From: DASRCB01 sp035653295
GTDB taxonomy: Bacteria > Acidobacteriota > Terriglobia > Bryobacterales > Bryobacteraceae
DNA length: 25,485 nt
Assembly: GCA_035653295.1 (NCBI GenBank)
Contig: DASRCB010000056.1
Coordinates: forward strand, 1-25,485
Direction: 5' to 3'
The notes under the pieces were generated by a model. That model did no database searches. It saw only the letters and a program-made list of their open reading frames with translations, and was not told the DNA's origin. Each line of letters begins with the position of its first letter. Positions within the stretch are counted from its first letter, which is position 1. Below are positions 5,788 through 13,917 of the stretch, one piece after another. Made by a program: the position numbers and the translations under genes.

Positions 5788-8403
5788 ATGATCGCGAGGC
5801 GTGTGGCGGGACTGTTCCGGCGCCGCAGCCTGGACGCGCGTCTGGACGAGGAAATCAGCACGCACCTCGACCTGCTCAGCTCCGAATATCAGCGCCAGGG
5901 GCTCTCCGCCGATGAGGCCCGCGCCGCGGCTCGCCGCGAATTCGGAGCGCTGCAGCAGATGCGCGAAGTTCATCGCGATCAGAGAAGCGTGCCGCTGGTC
6001 GACAGCGTCAGCCAGGACATCCGGTACGCAGTGCGCTCGCTGCGGCGCCGGCCGGGCTTCACGCTGGCCGCGCTGACGATTCTTGCTCTGGGCATCGGCC
6101 CGAACGCCGCTGTGTTCAGCGTTGTCGACGCCATCCTGTTCCGGTCGCTGCCCTTTCGCGATCCGGGGCGGCTGGTGGAAATCACCGGCGGCTCCCTTCA
6201 CAATCAGGCTTCGCTGGTGATGATTCGCGACGCCAGCCGCCTGGCTGACTACGCCAGTTACGGCGACGCGACGGAGGCCAACCTGACCGGCCAGGGCGAG
6301 CCCGCGCGAATCCCTGTCAGCAGCATCTCGGGCAACCTGCTGGACGTGCTGGGCGTCATGCCTCAGCGCGGCCGCTCATTCCATCGCGACGAGGAGATGC
6401 CGGGACGCGGCAATGCGATCATCCTGAGCCACGCGCTATGGCAGGAGCGCTTCGCCGGCGACCCTGGAATCATCGGCCGGACCATCCACATCGACGACGT
6501 CGTCCGCACTGTCGTCGGCGTCATGCCCGCCGATTTCCGCTTCCCGACTGCCGAGACTCAGGCCTGGATTCCGGCGACTGTCGATCCGCGCAACGACGGG
6601 TATTACTGGTGGGCTTTCTCGCTCTCTCTGGTCGGCCGGCTGCACGCAGGCGCAACTCCGGCCGCGGCCCGCGCGGAACTGAAGCAGGTCATCCCGCGCA
6701 TTCGCGACGCGTTTCCGTGGAAGATGTGGCCCGACTGGGCCGCGGACAGTAACGTCGTGCCGCTCCAGGAGTCTCTCACCGCCGGCACGCGCCGCCGGCT
6801 GCTGATCCTTTTCGGCAGCGTCCTGCTGGTATTGCTGATCGCCTGCTGTAACCTGGCGACGCTGATGCTTTCCCGAGGCCTTGCGCGGCAGCGCGAGATC
6901 GCCACGCGCACCGCGCTCGGCGCCGGACGATGGCGCATTCTCCGCCAGCTCTTCACCGAAGGCCTGCTGCTTTCCTTCATGGGCGCGCTGATCGGCATCG
7001 CGCTGGCCTTCGCGGTGCAGAGCATTCTCACGCGCGTTCTGCCCGCCAACACGCCACGAGTGAACGAAATCGCCATCAATGCGCGGGTCCTGCTGTTCAC
7101 CGCCGTTGCTGCTGTTCTGTCGACGGTGGTGTTCAGTATTGCTCCCGCCGTGCTGCTCACGCGCTCCTCCCTCCATCATTCGATTCACTCCGCCGCACGC
7201 GTCACGGGTGGACGAACGTCGTCCGCGCTGGTGACGGTCGAGATTGCACTGGCGGTTGTACTCGTCTGCGCGGCTGCACTCATGGGCCGAAGTCTCTGGA
7301 CCATGTCCGGCATCGCGACAGGCATTCGCGCCGATCATCTGCTGACCGCGAGGATCAGCCCGAACGGCTCGACTTGTCACGCGTTCGGTTCCTGCGTCGG
7401 GTTCTATGCGGACCTGCTGAACAGAACCCGTACTCTACCGGGTGTGCAAACTGCGGCTGCGGCAAACACGCTTCCTCTCGCGACCGCTTACTCCGCTTTC
7501 GCCGCGGAACTCGAGAATCACCCGTTGCTGCCGGGGCACGAGGCGGACATGCTCTGGGTGACGAGCATAACCCCGGATTACCTCGCCGCCATGGGCATCC
7601 CCATCCTGCGCGGCCGGGGCTTCACCGACCTGGACGCCGCCGGCTCGGAGCAGGTCATCCTCGTGAGCGCGTCCACGGCAGCGCGGTGGTGGCCCGGACA
7701 GGACCCCATCGGCAAGCACATCCGCGCCACGTGGCTGAAGAAATCGCGGCGAGTGATCGGCGTCGTGCCGGACATCCAGGCCACTCCCATCGGCCAGCGG
7801 TACGGGCCCATTCAGGGGCAAACCTGGATCCCCTACGCGCAGCCGATCGACGGCGCTCCAGCGCCGGAAATGACGGTTGTGCTGCGCACGACGCGCGACC
7901 CGCTGACGTATGCCGCGGAACTGCGCCGGCAGGTGCGCGCGTTGTCGGCGGACGTTCCCATCACCGACGTGCAAACGATGGAGGAGGTGGTCCGCGGATC
8001 GCTCGCCACTCCGCGCTCGACGCTGTGGCTGCTGTTTTCCTTTGCCGCGCTGGCGCTCGCGCTGGGCGTCGCCGGCATCTATGGCGTGGTGTCGTGGAAC
8101 GTCTCGCGGCGCGTGCCGGAGATCGGCGTTCGCATCGCCATGGGCGCCACGCCGGCCGCGGTTTGCCGCATGGTATTGAGCCAGACCGTGCGCATGGCGT
8201 GCGTCGGGATCGTGATTGGAATTGGCGGGGCGCTGGCCGCTTCGCGCCTCCTGCACAGCCTGCTGTTCGGCGTCAGCCCGCATGATCCGCTGACTTACGT
8301 TGCTGGCGCGGCGATTCTGTTCGGGACGGGCCTGCTGGCGGGGTACATGCCGTCGCGGCGCGCCGCGCGGATCGATCCGGTGTCGGCGCTGCGGTTCGAT
8401 TGA
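5788..8403 (+). CDS. ADOP family duplicated MacB/FtsX permease (ADOP 1)
   Basis: An 871-residue inner-membrane permease of the MacB type with two fused permease halves. Residues 13-53 are an N-terminal prefix domain (SLDARLDEEISTHL ... AAARREFG). The first half runs from TM1 (about 91-115, ALTILALGIGPN) through a periplasmic domain to an FtsX core ending near 480. The second half carries another periplasmic domain and a terminal FtsX core, with REIA/PEIGVRIAMGA loops and a closing SRRAARIDPVSALR. The second periplasmic domain has a Cys pair (TCHAFGSCVGFY), shared with ADOP 4. ADOPs lack a linked ATPase and their substrates are unknown. The ATG at 5788 has GGAG 5 nt upstream; a GTG at 5773 overlapping the PadR stop is an alternative. 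Its 3' end is overlapped antisense by the kinase-like gene. Confidence 0.9.
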   Translation: MIARRVAGLFRRRSLDARLDEEISTHLDLLSSEYQRQGLSADEARAAARREFGALQQMREVHRDQRSVPLVDSVSQDIRYAVRSLRRRPGFTLAALTILALGIGPNAAVFSVVDAILFRSLPFRDPGRLVEITGGSLHNQASLVMIRDASRLADYASYGDATEANLTGQGEPARIPVSSISGNLLDVLGVMPQRGRSFHRDEEMPGRGNAIILSHALWQERFAGDPGIIGRTIHIDDVVRTVVGVMPADFRFPTAETQAWIPATVDPRNDGYYWWAFSLSLVGRLHAGATPAAARAELKQVIPRIRDAFPWKMWPDWAADSNVVPLQESLTAGTRRRLLILFGSVLLVLLIACCNLATLMLSRGLARQREIATRTALGAGRWRILRQLFTEGLLLSFMGALIGIALAFAVQSILTRVLPANTPRVNEIAINARVLLFTAVAAVLSTVVFSIAPAVLLTRSSLHHSIHSAARVTGGRTSSALVTVEIALAVVLVCAAALMGRSLWTMSGIATGIRADHLLTARISPNGSTCHAFGSCVGFYADLLNRTRTLPGVQTAAAANTLPLATAYSAFAAELENHPLLPGHEADMLWVTSITPDYLAAMGIPILRGRGFTDLDAAGSEQVILVSASTAARWWPGQDPIGKHIRATWLKKSRRVIGVVPDIQATPIGQRYGPIQGQTWIPYAQPIDGAPAPEMTVVLRTTRDPLTYAAELRRQVRALSADVPITDVQTMEEVVRGSLATPRSTLWLLFSFAALALALGVAGIYGVVSWNVSRRVPEIGVRIAMGATPAAVCRMVLSQTVRMACVGIVIGIGGALAASRLLHSLLFGVSPHDPLTYVAGAAILFGTGLLAGYMPSRRAARIDPVSALRFD

Positions 8404-9319
8404 CGGACGGGGCGGGCGTGGACGCCCGCCGCAGGACTGGAGTCCTGCCCCACTGTTCGCGGATGCCGGCCGGGTTCACCATTTCGCGCCACCGGGCATC
8501 GAAGCGGTCGGCGATATCCGGGCGGTCGCGCAGGGTCATCTCCAGGCCGAGAGCGACATGCGGTTTGAGAAAGTCATCCGCATTCGCGAAGTAGCGCTCG
8601 ATATCGGCCCAGCGGTTGGTCAGACCTCCCGAGTCCAGCAGGACCACGCGGTCGGCGGTGACTCCGAAGTTCTCGAGGTGGCAGTCGAGGGAGAACAGGC
8701 CGAGTTGCCATCCGGCCGTGCGGAGGTCGAGGAAGCGGTTGAGCCAGACCTCGATCTCGTCGAACCGCATGGCGCGGGCAAGTTCGTTGATTCTCTGGTC
8801 GAGCGTGGTCTCGACCCGCTCGGTCGCCTCCGAGACGACCAGCCATCCCGGCCAGCGCGCCACGTTCACCCGCGTTGGCGGGAAGGTCACGCGCTCGGGA
8901 ACAAGACTCGTTCCGCTGAGGACCTTCCGCTCCAGCCGTTGTCCCCGCGCTGCGCGGTATGTGTAGGTGCGCCACATCTGTCGAGCGTGCGTTGTTAACC
9001 ACAGTCCTCGGGGCAGCGCGACAACAATGGCCTGAAACAGCAGCCGAAGATATCGGATTTGATTCGCGGGGCGGTTCATGAGCCGCCGGCCGAGGCTGCC
9101 GGGAACGAAGCGGTCGAGCGCGCGCAGCGCTTTCCACAGCAGGATCAGCGCGAGAGTCTCGGAGGGATGGCGTTCGCGCTTGACCACCCACGAACGGGAG
9201 GCATACACGACTTTGCCAATGCCCTCGCCGAGCGGACGAAGGCGTTCGCGAGTGAGTTCGTCGGGCGCATGCGACAGCACGCGGCCAGTGGTGAGCGTGG
9301 CGCTCACAGCTACTCCCAT
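8273..9319 (-). CDS. Kinase-like protein downstream of MurJ
   Basis: A 348-residue protein with a recognisable kinase-fold pattern. A glycine loop GEGIGKV lies at 31-37, and VVKRE has the candidate ATP lysine Lys47. A catalytic loop SLDCHLEN has Asp212 and Asn217, and LLDSGG has Asp229 in the DFG position. This is closest in style to aminoglycoside-phosphotransferase or lipopolysaccharide-kinase-like enzymes rather than HRD Ser/Thr kinases. The acceptor is unknown. A hydrophobic helix at about 92-108 may associate with membrane. It starts 15 nt after MurJ, so is probably cotranscribed. The last 60 or so residues are Arg/Pro/Ala/Ser-rich, are encoded by a double hairpin (8409-8451), then run antisense across the end of ADOP 1. 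This suggests the original stop lay near 8450 and the tail is an acquired extension. No strong ribosome site is visible. Confidence 0.75.
   Translation of the reverse strand: MGVAVSATLTTGRVLSHAPDELTRERLRPLGEGIGKVVYASRSWVVKRERHPSETLALILLWKALRALDRFVPGSLGRRLMNRPANQIRYLRLLFQAIVVALPRGLWLTTHARQMWRTYTYRAARGQRLERKVLSGTSLVPERVTFPPTRVNVARWPGWLVVSEATERVETTLDQRINELARAMRFDEIEVWLNRFLDLRTAGWQLGLFSLDCHLENFGVTADRVVLLDSGGLTNRWADIERYFANADDFLKPHVALGLEMTLRDRPDIADRFDARWREMVNPAGIREQWGRTPVLRRASTPAPSVNRTAAPTPDRSARRAATACTPPAGPSRTESPRQQRKSADHAG
8409..8451. repeat. Tandem double-hairpin palindromic repeat
   Basis: Two perfect hairpins adjoin: GGCGGGCG TGGA CGCCCGCC (8411-8430) and GCAGGACT GG AGTCCTGC (8431-8448). An outer pair GGGGC (8409-8413) and GCCCC (8447-8451) could close the whole into a cruciform. 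The two arms share a GG centre. The element begins 5 nt after the ADOP 1 stop and is translated within the C-terminus of the kinase-like gene. The form suggests a dispersed extragenic palindrome; only one copy is seen in this window. Confidence 0.65.
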
Positions 9320-9334
9320 TCCGGTTATAGCGCG

Positions 9335-10945
9335 TTACCAGCCGAGCCGTTCGCGCCAGCTTGCGGGAATGGCCTGCGCGGCGAGTTCGAGCTCGGGCAC
9401 CTTCAGTAGCCGGCTCACCAGCCAGAACACTCCGAAGCCCAGCGGAATGGAGATGGCCACGTCGATGAAGCTCCCGATGCGGCCCGTGCCCGCGGAGCTC
9501 GTAATCAGACGGCTGGAGCCGGTAATCGCCGCGCCCATGACCATGGCCGCCGCGATGATACGCCACGTGCTGGACAGAAGATTGCGCCCGTAAATTCCGT
9601 CGATGCGGTTGCGCAGAATCCAGAACAGGGCCAGCGCGGCCACAGTGGCCACGGCGGAGGTGGACATCGCCAGCCCGACATGGCCGAACCGCGCCGACAT
9701 ACGCGAGGCCACGCCGTAGTTAATTGCAATCGACGCGATGCTGATGAGCATGGGCGTGCGCGAATCGTGCAGCGCGTAAAACGCGGGATTGAGCACCTTC
9801 AGCCCGGCGTACCCGGCGAGGCCAACGGCGTACCAGGTGAGCGCGCGAGCGGTCTGCTGCGTGTCCCACACCGTGAATGCGCCGCCCTGGTAGATGACGG
9901 CGACAATGGATCGGCCAAGAACGATGAGGCCAACGCTCGAAGGCACGCACAGCAGGAAGACCATGGCCAGCGATCGGGATAACGTGCGGCGGTACTCTTC
10001 GAGGTTGCCCTGGCTGATGCTGCGCGCGATGGATGGGAGGGTGGCGTTGGCGATGGCGACTCCGAAAACGCCCAGCGGAAACTGCATGAAGCGGAACGAA
10101 TAGCCCAGCCAGCTCACCGGTCCATTCAGCGGGATGCGGGAGGCGAAGTTCGTGTTCACCATGACGTTGATCTGCACCGCCGCTTCGGCGAGGATCGCCG
10201 GACCCATGAGGTGAATAATGCGCCGCAGCCCGGGATTCGACCACTGCTTGCTCCAGTGAAACGCGAAGCCTTCCGACCACATCGCCGGGAGTTGCCAGCC
10301 GAGCTGGATCGCGCCGCCAATCACCACGCCGATGGCCATCCCGGTGATGCGGTCGATGCCGATATGCGGCCCGATGACGAACCCCGCCAGCAGACCGAAG
10401 CTGATGGCCCCGAAGTTGAAGAACGTCGATGCGGTGGCGGGCACGCCGAAGCGGTTGCAGGTGTTCAGCACGCCCATGGCCTGAGCGGCGAGAGCCACCA
10501 TCAGCAGAAACGGGAACATGACCTGCGTCAGCCGCACGGTCAACTCGAACTTGCCCGGCACGTTGTGGAACCCCGGCGCGAGCAGTTCGACCAGAACCGG
10601 AGCGAAGATCATTCCCAGAACGGCCAGCGTGCCTACAAAGAGGATGATTGCCGTTCCGGTTACGTTCGAGAGCTGCGCCGCTTTCCTGCGTCCCTCGGTG
10701 GTCAGCGTTTGGGTGAACACCGGAACGAAGGCGGAGGAGAGGGCGCCTTCGGCGAAAAGGTCGCGGGTCAGATTGGGGATGCGGAAGCCAAGAAGAAAGG
10801 CGTCGTAGATAAAGCCGGCGCCGAACAGGCGGGCCATCACGATCTCGCGCACCAGGCCAGTGACGCGGCTGGAGAAGACCGCGGCCGATACGATGCCGGC
10901 CGACCGCACCACGTGTTCCGAAGCCGTAGGTCCGTGCGCGCTCAC
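9335..10945 (-). CDS. murJ: Lipid II flippase MurJ
   Basis: A 536-residue polytopic protein of the MurJ/MviN group (MOP exporter superfamily), which flips lipid II across the inner membrane for peptidoglycan synthesis. Diagnostic segments are AAVFSSRVTGLVREIVMARLFGAG near the start (here in parts), FRIPNLTRDLFAEGALSSAF, and repeated hydrophobic spans to the C-terminus; about 14 spans are expected and the hydrophobic pattern agrees. The GTG at 10945 gives the usual family length and has GGAGAG at 10956-10961, 10 nt upstream. An upstream ATG at 11032 would overlap the M20 gene and add a 29-residue tail not typical of the family. It lies between the M20 peptidase (40 nt upstream) and the kinase-like gene (15 nt downstream), suggesting one transcript. 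Confidence 0.93.
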   Translation of the reverse strand: MSAHGPTASEHVVRSAGIVSAAVFSSRVTGLVREIVMARLFGAGFIYDAFLLGFRIPNLTRDLFAEGALSSAFVPVFTQTLTTEGRRKAAQLSNVTGTAIILFVGTLAVLGMIFAPVLVELLAPGFHNVPGKFELTVRLTQVMFPFLLMVALAAQAMGVLNTCNRFGVPATASTFFNFGAISFGLLAGFVIGPHIGIDRITGMAIGVVIGGAIQLGWQLPAMWSEGFAFHWSKQWSNPGLRRIIHLMGPAILAEAAVQINVMVNTNFASRIPLNGPVSWLGYSFRFMQFPLGVFGVAIANATLPSIARSISQGNLEEYRRTLSRSLAMVFLLCVPSSVGLIVLGRSIVAVIYQGGAFTVWDTQQTARALTWYAVGLAGYAGLKVLNPAFYALHDSRTPMLISIASIAINYGVASRMSARFGHVGLAMSTSAVATVAALALFWILRNRIDGIYGRNLLSSTWRIIAAAMVMGAAITGSSRLITSSAGTGRIGSFIDVAISIPLGFGVFWLVSRLLKVPELELAAQAIPASWRERLGW

Positions 10946-10985
10946 GGTTCCGCCGCTCTCCTGCGGAGCGATGCTCTGCCGCGGG

Positions 10986-12359
10986 TTATCGCCCGTACTC
11001 TTCAAAGAATCGCGCCACGCTGACAATGCCAAGGAAGTAGTTTTCGACGCGGTACTTCTCGTTCGGAGAATGAAGGCCGTCGTCGGGAAGGCCGAAGCCC
11101 ATCAGCACGGTGGGTATGTGCAGGAACTCGGCGAAATCGCCCACGACCGGAATGGAGGCGCCATCGCGAATGAACACCGTCGGCTTACCGAGCACTTCGG
11201 AGAAAACGCGGGCCGCGGTATCGATGGCGGGATGGCGCACGTCCACCATGACCGCCGGCGAGGAGCTGAGCACGCGCACATCGAAACGGATACCCCGCGG
11301 CGTGTTTTCCTGGGCAAAGCGGCGGAAGGCGGCGATCAGCTTGTCCGGATCCTGCGCGGCGACGGCGCGAAAGCTGAGCTTGGCGGTGGCTTTCGCGGGG
11401 ATGACGGTTTTCTGTCCGGCGCCGGTGAAGCCGCCGGCGATGCCGTGGACCTCGAAGGTAGGGCGCGCCCAGATGCGCTCGAGCACGCTGTATTCCGGCT
11501 CGCCGGTGAGGCTCGATGAACCGACTTCGGCGGCCAGAAATTCAGCTTCGCTGAAGGGCAGGCTGCGCCAGCTCGCAAGCTCCTCCGGCGATGGCGGGCG
11601 AACGTCGTCGTATATGGCGGGGATGCGAATGTGTCCGCGCTCGTCTTTGCACTTCGCCAGAAACTCGACAAGTCCGAACACCGGATTCGGCGCTGCGCCG
11701 CCGTACAGCCCGGAATGCAGGTCGCGCATGGGACCGGTGGCTTCGAGCTCCATGTAGATGAGGCCGCGCAGGGCGGTGCAGAGCGTGGGCAGACCGTCGG
11801 CATAGAGCGCGCTGTCGGACACGAGGGCGACATCTGCCTTGAGCTTCCCGGGATTCGCCGCAACGTACCCGCGGATCGACTCGCCGCCGACCTCCTCTTC
11901 GCCCTCGATGAGAAAGCGCACGTTGACGGGCAGGCGGCCGCCGCCGGAAGCGCGCAACGCCTCTACTGCTTTGATGTGCGAATAGAACTGGCCTTTGTCG
12001 TCCGCCGCGCCGCGGGCGTAGATGTTACCGTTGCGCACCTCCGGCTCGAACGGCGGCGATTCCCACAGCTCCAGCGGATCGGCGGGCTGCACATCGTAAT
12101 GGCCGTAGCAGATGACGGTGGGCTTGCCGGGCGCATGCAGCCAGTCGCCATAGACGAGCGGATGCCCGGCGGTGGGGATCACCTCGACATTTTCCATTCC
12201 GGCGCCCTGCAACTGATCGGCGACGAAGCGCGCCGCGCGGGCGATGTCGGGCTGGTGCTCGGGTAGCGTGCTGATGCTGGGAATACGAAGGAATTCCTTC
12301 AGCTCATCGAGCAGACGATCCTGACTGGAGCGGACGTACTGAGTGCAGGTGGAGTGCAT
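10986..12359 (-). CDS. M20 family metallopeptidase (dipeptidase)
   Basis: A 457-residue two-zinc peptidase of the M20A/carnosinase-like group, which cleaves dipeptides or short peptides in the cytoplasm. Zinc ligands and catalytic residues are visible: His87 in CYGHYDVQPAD, the bridging Asp120 in YARGAADDKGQ, the base/ligand pair Glu154-Glu155 in LIEGEEEVGGE, Asp182 in VSDSALYADG, and His430 in GLHSPNEKY. The dimerisation (lid) domain occupies about 200-320. There is no signal peptide. It is the first gene of a minus-strand unit with MurJ. A TATAAT box lies at 12377-12382, with a short leader and no clear Shine-Dalgarno sequence. Substrate could be a cell-wall dipeptide, given the neighbour, but this is inference. 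Confidence 0.92.
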   Translation of the reverse strand: MHSTCTQYVRSSQDRLLDELKEFLRIPSISTLPEHQPDIARAARFVADQLQGAGMENVEVIPTAGHPLVYGDWLHAPGKPTVICYGHYDVQPADPLELWESPPFEPEVRNGNIYARGAADDKGQFYSHIKAVEALRASGGGRLPVNVRFLIEGEEEVGGESIRGYVAANPGKLKADVALVSDSALYADGLPTLCTALRGLIYMELEATGPMRDLHSGLYGGAAPNPVFGLVEFLAKCKDERGHIRIPAIYDDVRPPSPEELASWRSLPFSEAEFLAAEVGSSSLTGEPEYSVLERIWARPTFEVHGIAGGFTGAGQKTVIPAKATAKLSFRAVAAQDPDKLIAAFRRFAQENTPRGIRFDVRVLSSSPAVMVDVRHPAIDTAARVFSEVLGKPTVFIRDGASIPVVGDFAEFLHIPTVLMGFGLPDDGLHSPNEKYRVENYFLGIVSVARFFEEYGR

Positions 12360-12376
12360 TCGACGCGGGTAACACC

Positions 12377-12382
12377 ATTATA
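12377..12382 (-). promoter_or_regulatory. Candidate -10 box of M20-MurJ unit
   Basis: A perfect TATAAT on the minus strand ends 17 nt before the M20 ATG, predicting a leader of about 11 nt. No convincing -35 is present at the expected distance, so this is only a candidate. Confidence 0.35.
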
Positions 12383-12487
12383 GGGACCGCAGCTCGATTC
12401 ACCGACTTACCTCTCGGTTAAGTGCGCGCTCAGTGTTCGACGAGACGCGTTGTGCTGCGTCCAATGTAATGAAAGGAGTCATACAAC

Positions 12488-12706
12488 ATGCCAGAAGATA
12501 AAGGGACCGGCAAGCATCCGCACAAGAGCACGGAGGAGCCCTTTCCGCATCATCGCGGCAAGCAGGAGACGAGCTCGCAGGAGTCGGGCGGAGGCTCGAG
12601 CGGGAACCGCGGTGAGGGAGAGAGTCTGCGCGATCGCGAGTACCGCGATTCAAAGGGCAACGAGCATCATCACACGCGTACCTACGAAAAGCAGCACGAC
12701 AAGTGA
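12488..12706 (+). CDS. Small hydrophilic, histidine-rich protein
   Basis: A 72-residue protein composed of charged and polar residues, with nine His (KHPHKS, FPHHRG, NEHHHTRTYEKQHDK), many Gly and Ser, and no hydrophobic segment. It is almost certainly disordered. No family is recognised. It is likely real because AAAGGAG stands 10 nt before the ATG and the frame is intact. It stands alone, divergent from the M20 gene (128-nt gap) and convergent with the MauE-like gene. Its composition resembles that of the small gene at 2482. A His-rich stretch could bind metal, which is speculative. Confidence 0.65.
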   Translation: MPEDKGTGKHPHKSTEEPFPHHRGKQETSSQESGGGSSGNRGEGESLRDREYRDSKGNEHHHTRTYEKQHDK

Positions 12707-12719
12707 GTTGTCCTCCGAG

Positions 12720-12752
12720 GCGCCGGCGCGGTTCACCGGACCACGCCGGCGC
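12720..12752. terminator. GC-rich hairpin between convergent genes
   Basis: GCGCCGGCG (12720-12728) pairs perfectly with CGCCGGCGC (12744-12752), leaving a 15-nt loop. It sits between the stops of two convergent genes (12706 and 12757), where a bidirectional terminator would be expected. There is no T-run on either side, so intrinsic termination is not assured. Confidence 0.35.
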
Positions 12753-12756
12753 GCTG

Positions 12757-13197
12757 TCATGCCGCCAGCCTGGATGCTCTCAGCAGGCGGGTATTCGGTG
12801 ACCAAAGCAAGAACGTCAGCACCGCCGAGCAAGCCAGCAGCGCGGCATCGCGGGCGAGTGTCAGGGCACTCACTGCCTCGCCGACGCCGAAGCACGCGCA
12901 GTTGATACCGGCGCCCGCGGTCCACGCGCGCAGCATCGCCAGCCAGAACAAGACGAGCAGAACGGTGGCGCCGGCGGCGGCGTATTTCGACCACAAGCCC
13001 GAGAGCAGCAGCAATCCGATGGCGAGTTCCAGCCAGGGCAGCGTTCGTGCGACGCCGAACACGGCCCACGCTGGCAGCAGGCGGTAAGCATCGACGGACA
13101 TGGCGAACACCAGCCATGGCTGGCGCAGCTTGGTGTATGCCGCGAAGCAAAACACGGCGGCGAGGAGAACGCGGAGCGCAACGATGAGGCGCGGCAT
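12757..13197 (-). CDS. MauE/DoxX family membrane protein
   Basis: A 146-residue inner-membrane protein with four predicted spans (about 4-21, 46-66, 73-91, 114-131). The pattern is that of the MauE/DoxX group, including AAYTKLRQP after the first span, LPWLELAIGLLLL, and a CAC motif (Cys100, Cys102) in INCACFG. MauE-like proteins often accompany periplasmic thioredoxins and are thought to help with disulfide or redox transfer. Its ATG overlaps the TGA of the DsbA-like gene (TGATG at 13195-13199), so translation is coupled to it; a GTG at 13200 is an alternative start. The pairing supports a joint thiol-redox role, inferred from context. Confidence 0.85.
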   Translation of the reverse strand: MPRLIVALRVLLAAVFCFAAYTKLRQPWLVFAMSVDAYRLLPAWAVFGVARTLPWLELAIGLLLLSGLWSKYAAAGATVLLVLFWLAMLRAWTAGAGINCACFGVGEAVSALTLARDAALLACSAVLTFLLWSPNTRLLRASRLAA

Positions 13198-13790
13198 CAC
13201 TGGCTCTCGATCAGGCTGTCGAGGAAGCGGCTGAGCACGGGGAAGCTGACCGGGCCGGCAACGGGATAGCGGCGCATCAACTTCGTGATGATCATGGTCG
13301 GCGTGCCGTTCACCTGCTCCGTCTGGCCGCTGCGTATGTCATCGTTCACGGCATCGAGAATAGCGGGTGTTCGCGCGAGCGCCTGCACCTGGGCGGCCTC
13401 GATCGGGGTGAGGACGCTGCACGCGGCCGCGGCGACTTTTCCGTCTTTGGCCCACGAGTCCTGAGTCTGAAACAGCGCATCGCAGACCTGCCAGTACCTG
13501 CCGCATTTATCGGCGGCGCAGGCCAGGCAGGCCGCTTCGCGGGCGTGCGCATGCATGGGCAATGGGTATTCGTGCTGGCGGAGATAGACTTTCCCGGTCA
13601 TGACGTACTTCGCCACCAGCGGTCCGAAGGTCCCGTCGTGGAAGACCTTGCAGGAAGGGCATTGGAAGTCGCTGTAGAGGTCAATCCTGACCGGCGCCTT
13701 TGGGTTCCCGAGGGCTTTGCCGGCTGCGGAATATCCGCCAGGCGCCGCGGCGAGCGCCGCGAAAATGAGAAGCGCCGTTGCTTTGGTCAT
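13197..13790 (-). CDS. DsbA-like thioredoxin-fold protein, exported
   Basis: A 197-residue periplasmic thiol-disulfide protein. Residues 1-22 are a signal peptide (MTKATALLIFAALAAAPGG). The thioredoxin fold starts at PVRIDLYSDFQCPSC, with the active site Cys44-Pro-Ser-Cys47. The helical insert contains further Cys residues (ACLACAADKCGRYW). The cis-proline loop is seen as VNGTPTMIITK. This matches the DsbA/thioredoxin_4 family. It is first of a two-gene unit with the MauE-like gene and divergent from the ArsR regulator, so both may respond to the operator cluster at 13850-13912. No good Shine-Dalgarno sequence precedes the ATG. Confidence 0.9.
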   Translation of the reverse strand: MTKATALLIFAALAAAPGGYSAAGKALGNPKAPVRIDLYSDFQCPSCKVFHDGTFGPLVAKYVMTGKVYLRQHEYPLPMHAHAREAACLACAADKCGRYWQVCDALFQTQDSWAKDGKVAAAACSVLTPIEAAQVQALARTPAILDAVNDDIRSGQTEQVNGTPTMIITKLMRRYPVAGPVSFPVLSRFLDSLIESQ

Positions 13791-13849
13791 CGGGGACTCT
13801 GACGCACGCGGGCAGGATTGGTCACGTATGGCCTGGACGAGCCGTGTGA

Positions 13850-13870
13850 AGTCGGTACCGCTTGCCGACT
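13850..13870. promoter_or_regulatory. Inverted repeat in divergent regulatory region
   Basis: AGTCGG (13850-13855) and CCGACT (13865-13870) form a perfect inverted repeat with 9 nt between, containing the palindrome CGGTACCG. It lies between the DsbA-like gene and the ArsR promoter and may be an operator or part of a leader of the minus-strand unit. Confidence 0.35.
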
Positions 13871-13882
13871 ACTAGTATTTCC

Positions 13883-13912
13883 TTGACAGTATTGTTTTGA
13901 CGAAGCATACTG
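13883..13912 (+). promoter_or_regulatory. ArsR promoter with overlapping inverted repeat
   Basis: TTGACA (13883-13888) and CATACT (13906-13911) are 17 nt apart. CAGTAT (13887-13892) and ATACTG (13907-13912) are perfect reverse complements overlapping both promoter boxes, as expected of an ArsR-type autorepression site. A further TAGTATT at 13873-13879 repeats the CAGTATT at 13887-13893 at a 14-nt step. The predicted transcription start is at or next to the GTG at 13918. Confidence 0.6.
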
Positions 13913-13917
13913 GCGGG

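Noticed and set aside
6930..8285. 451-codon frame inside ADOP 1 on the same strand
   Set aside because: Out-of-frame reading of the permease gene with Arg/His-rich low-complexity product.
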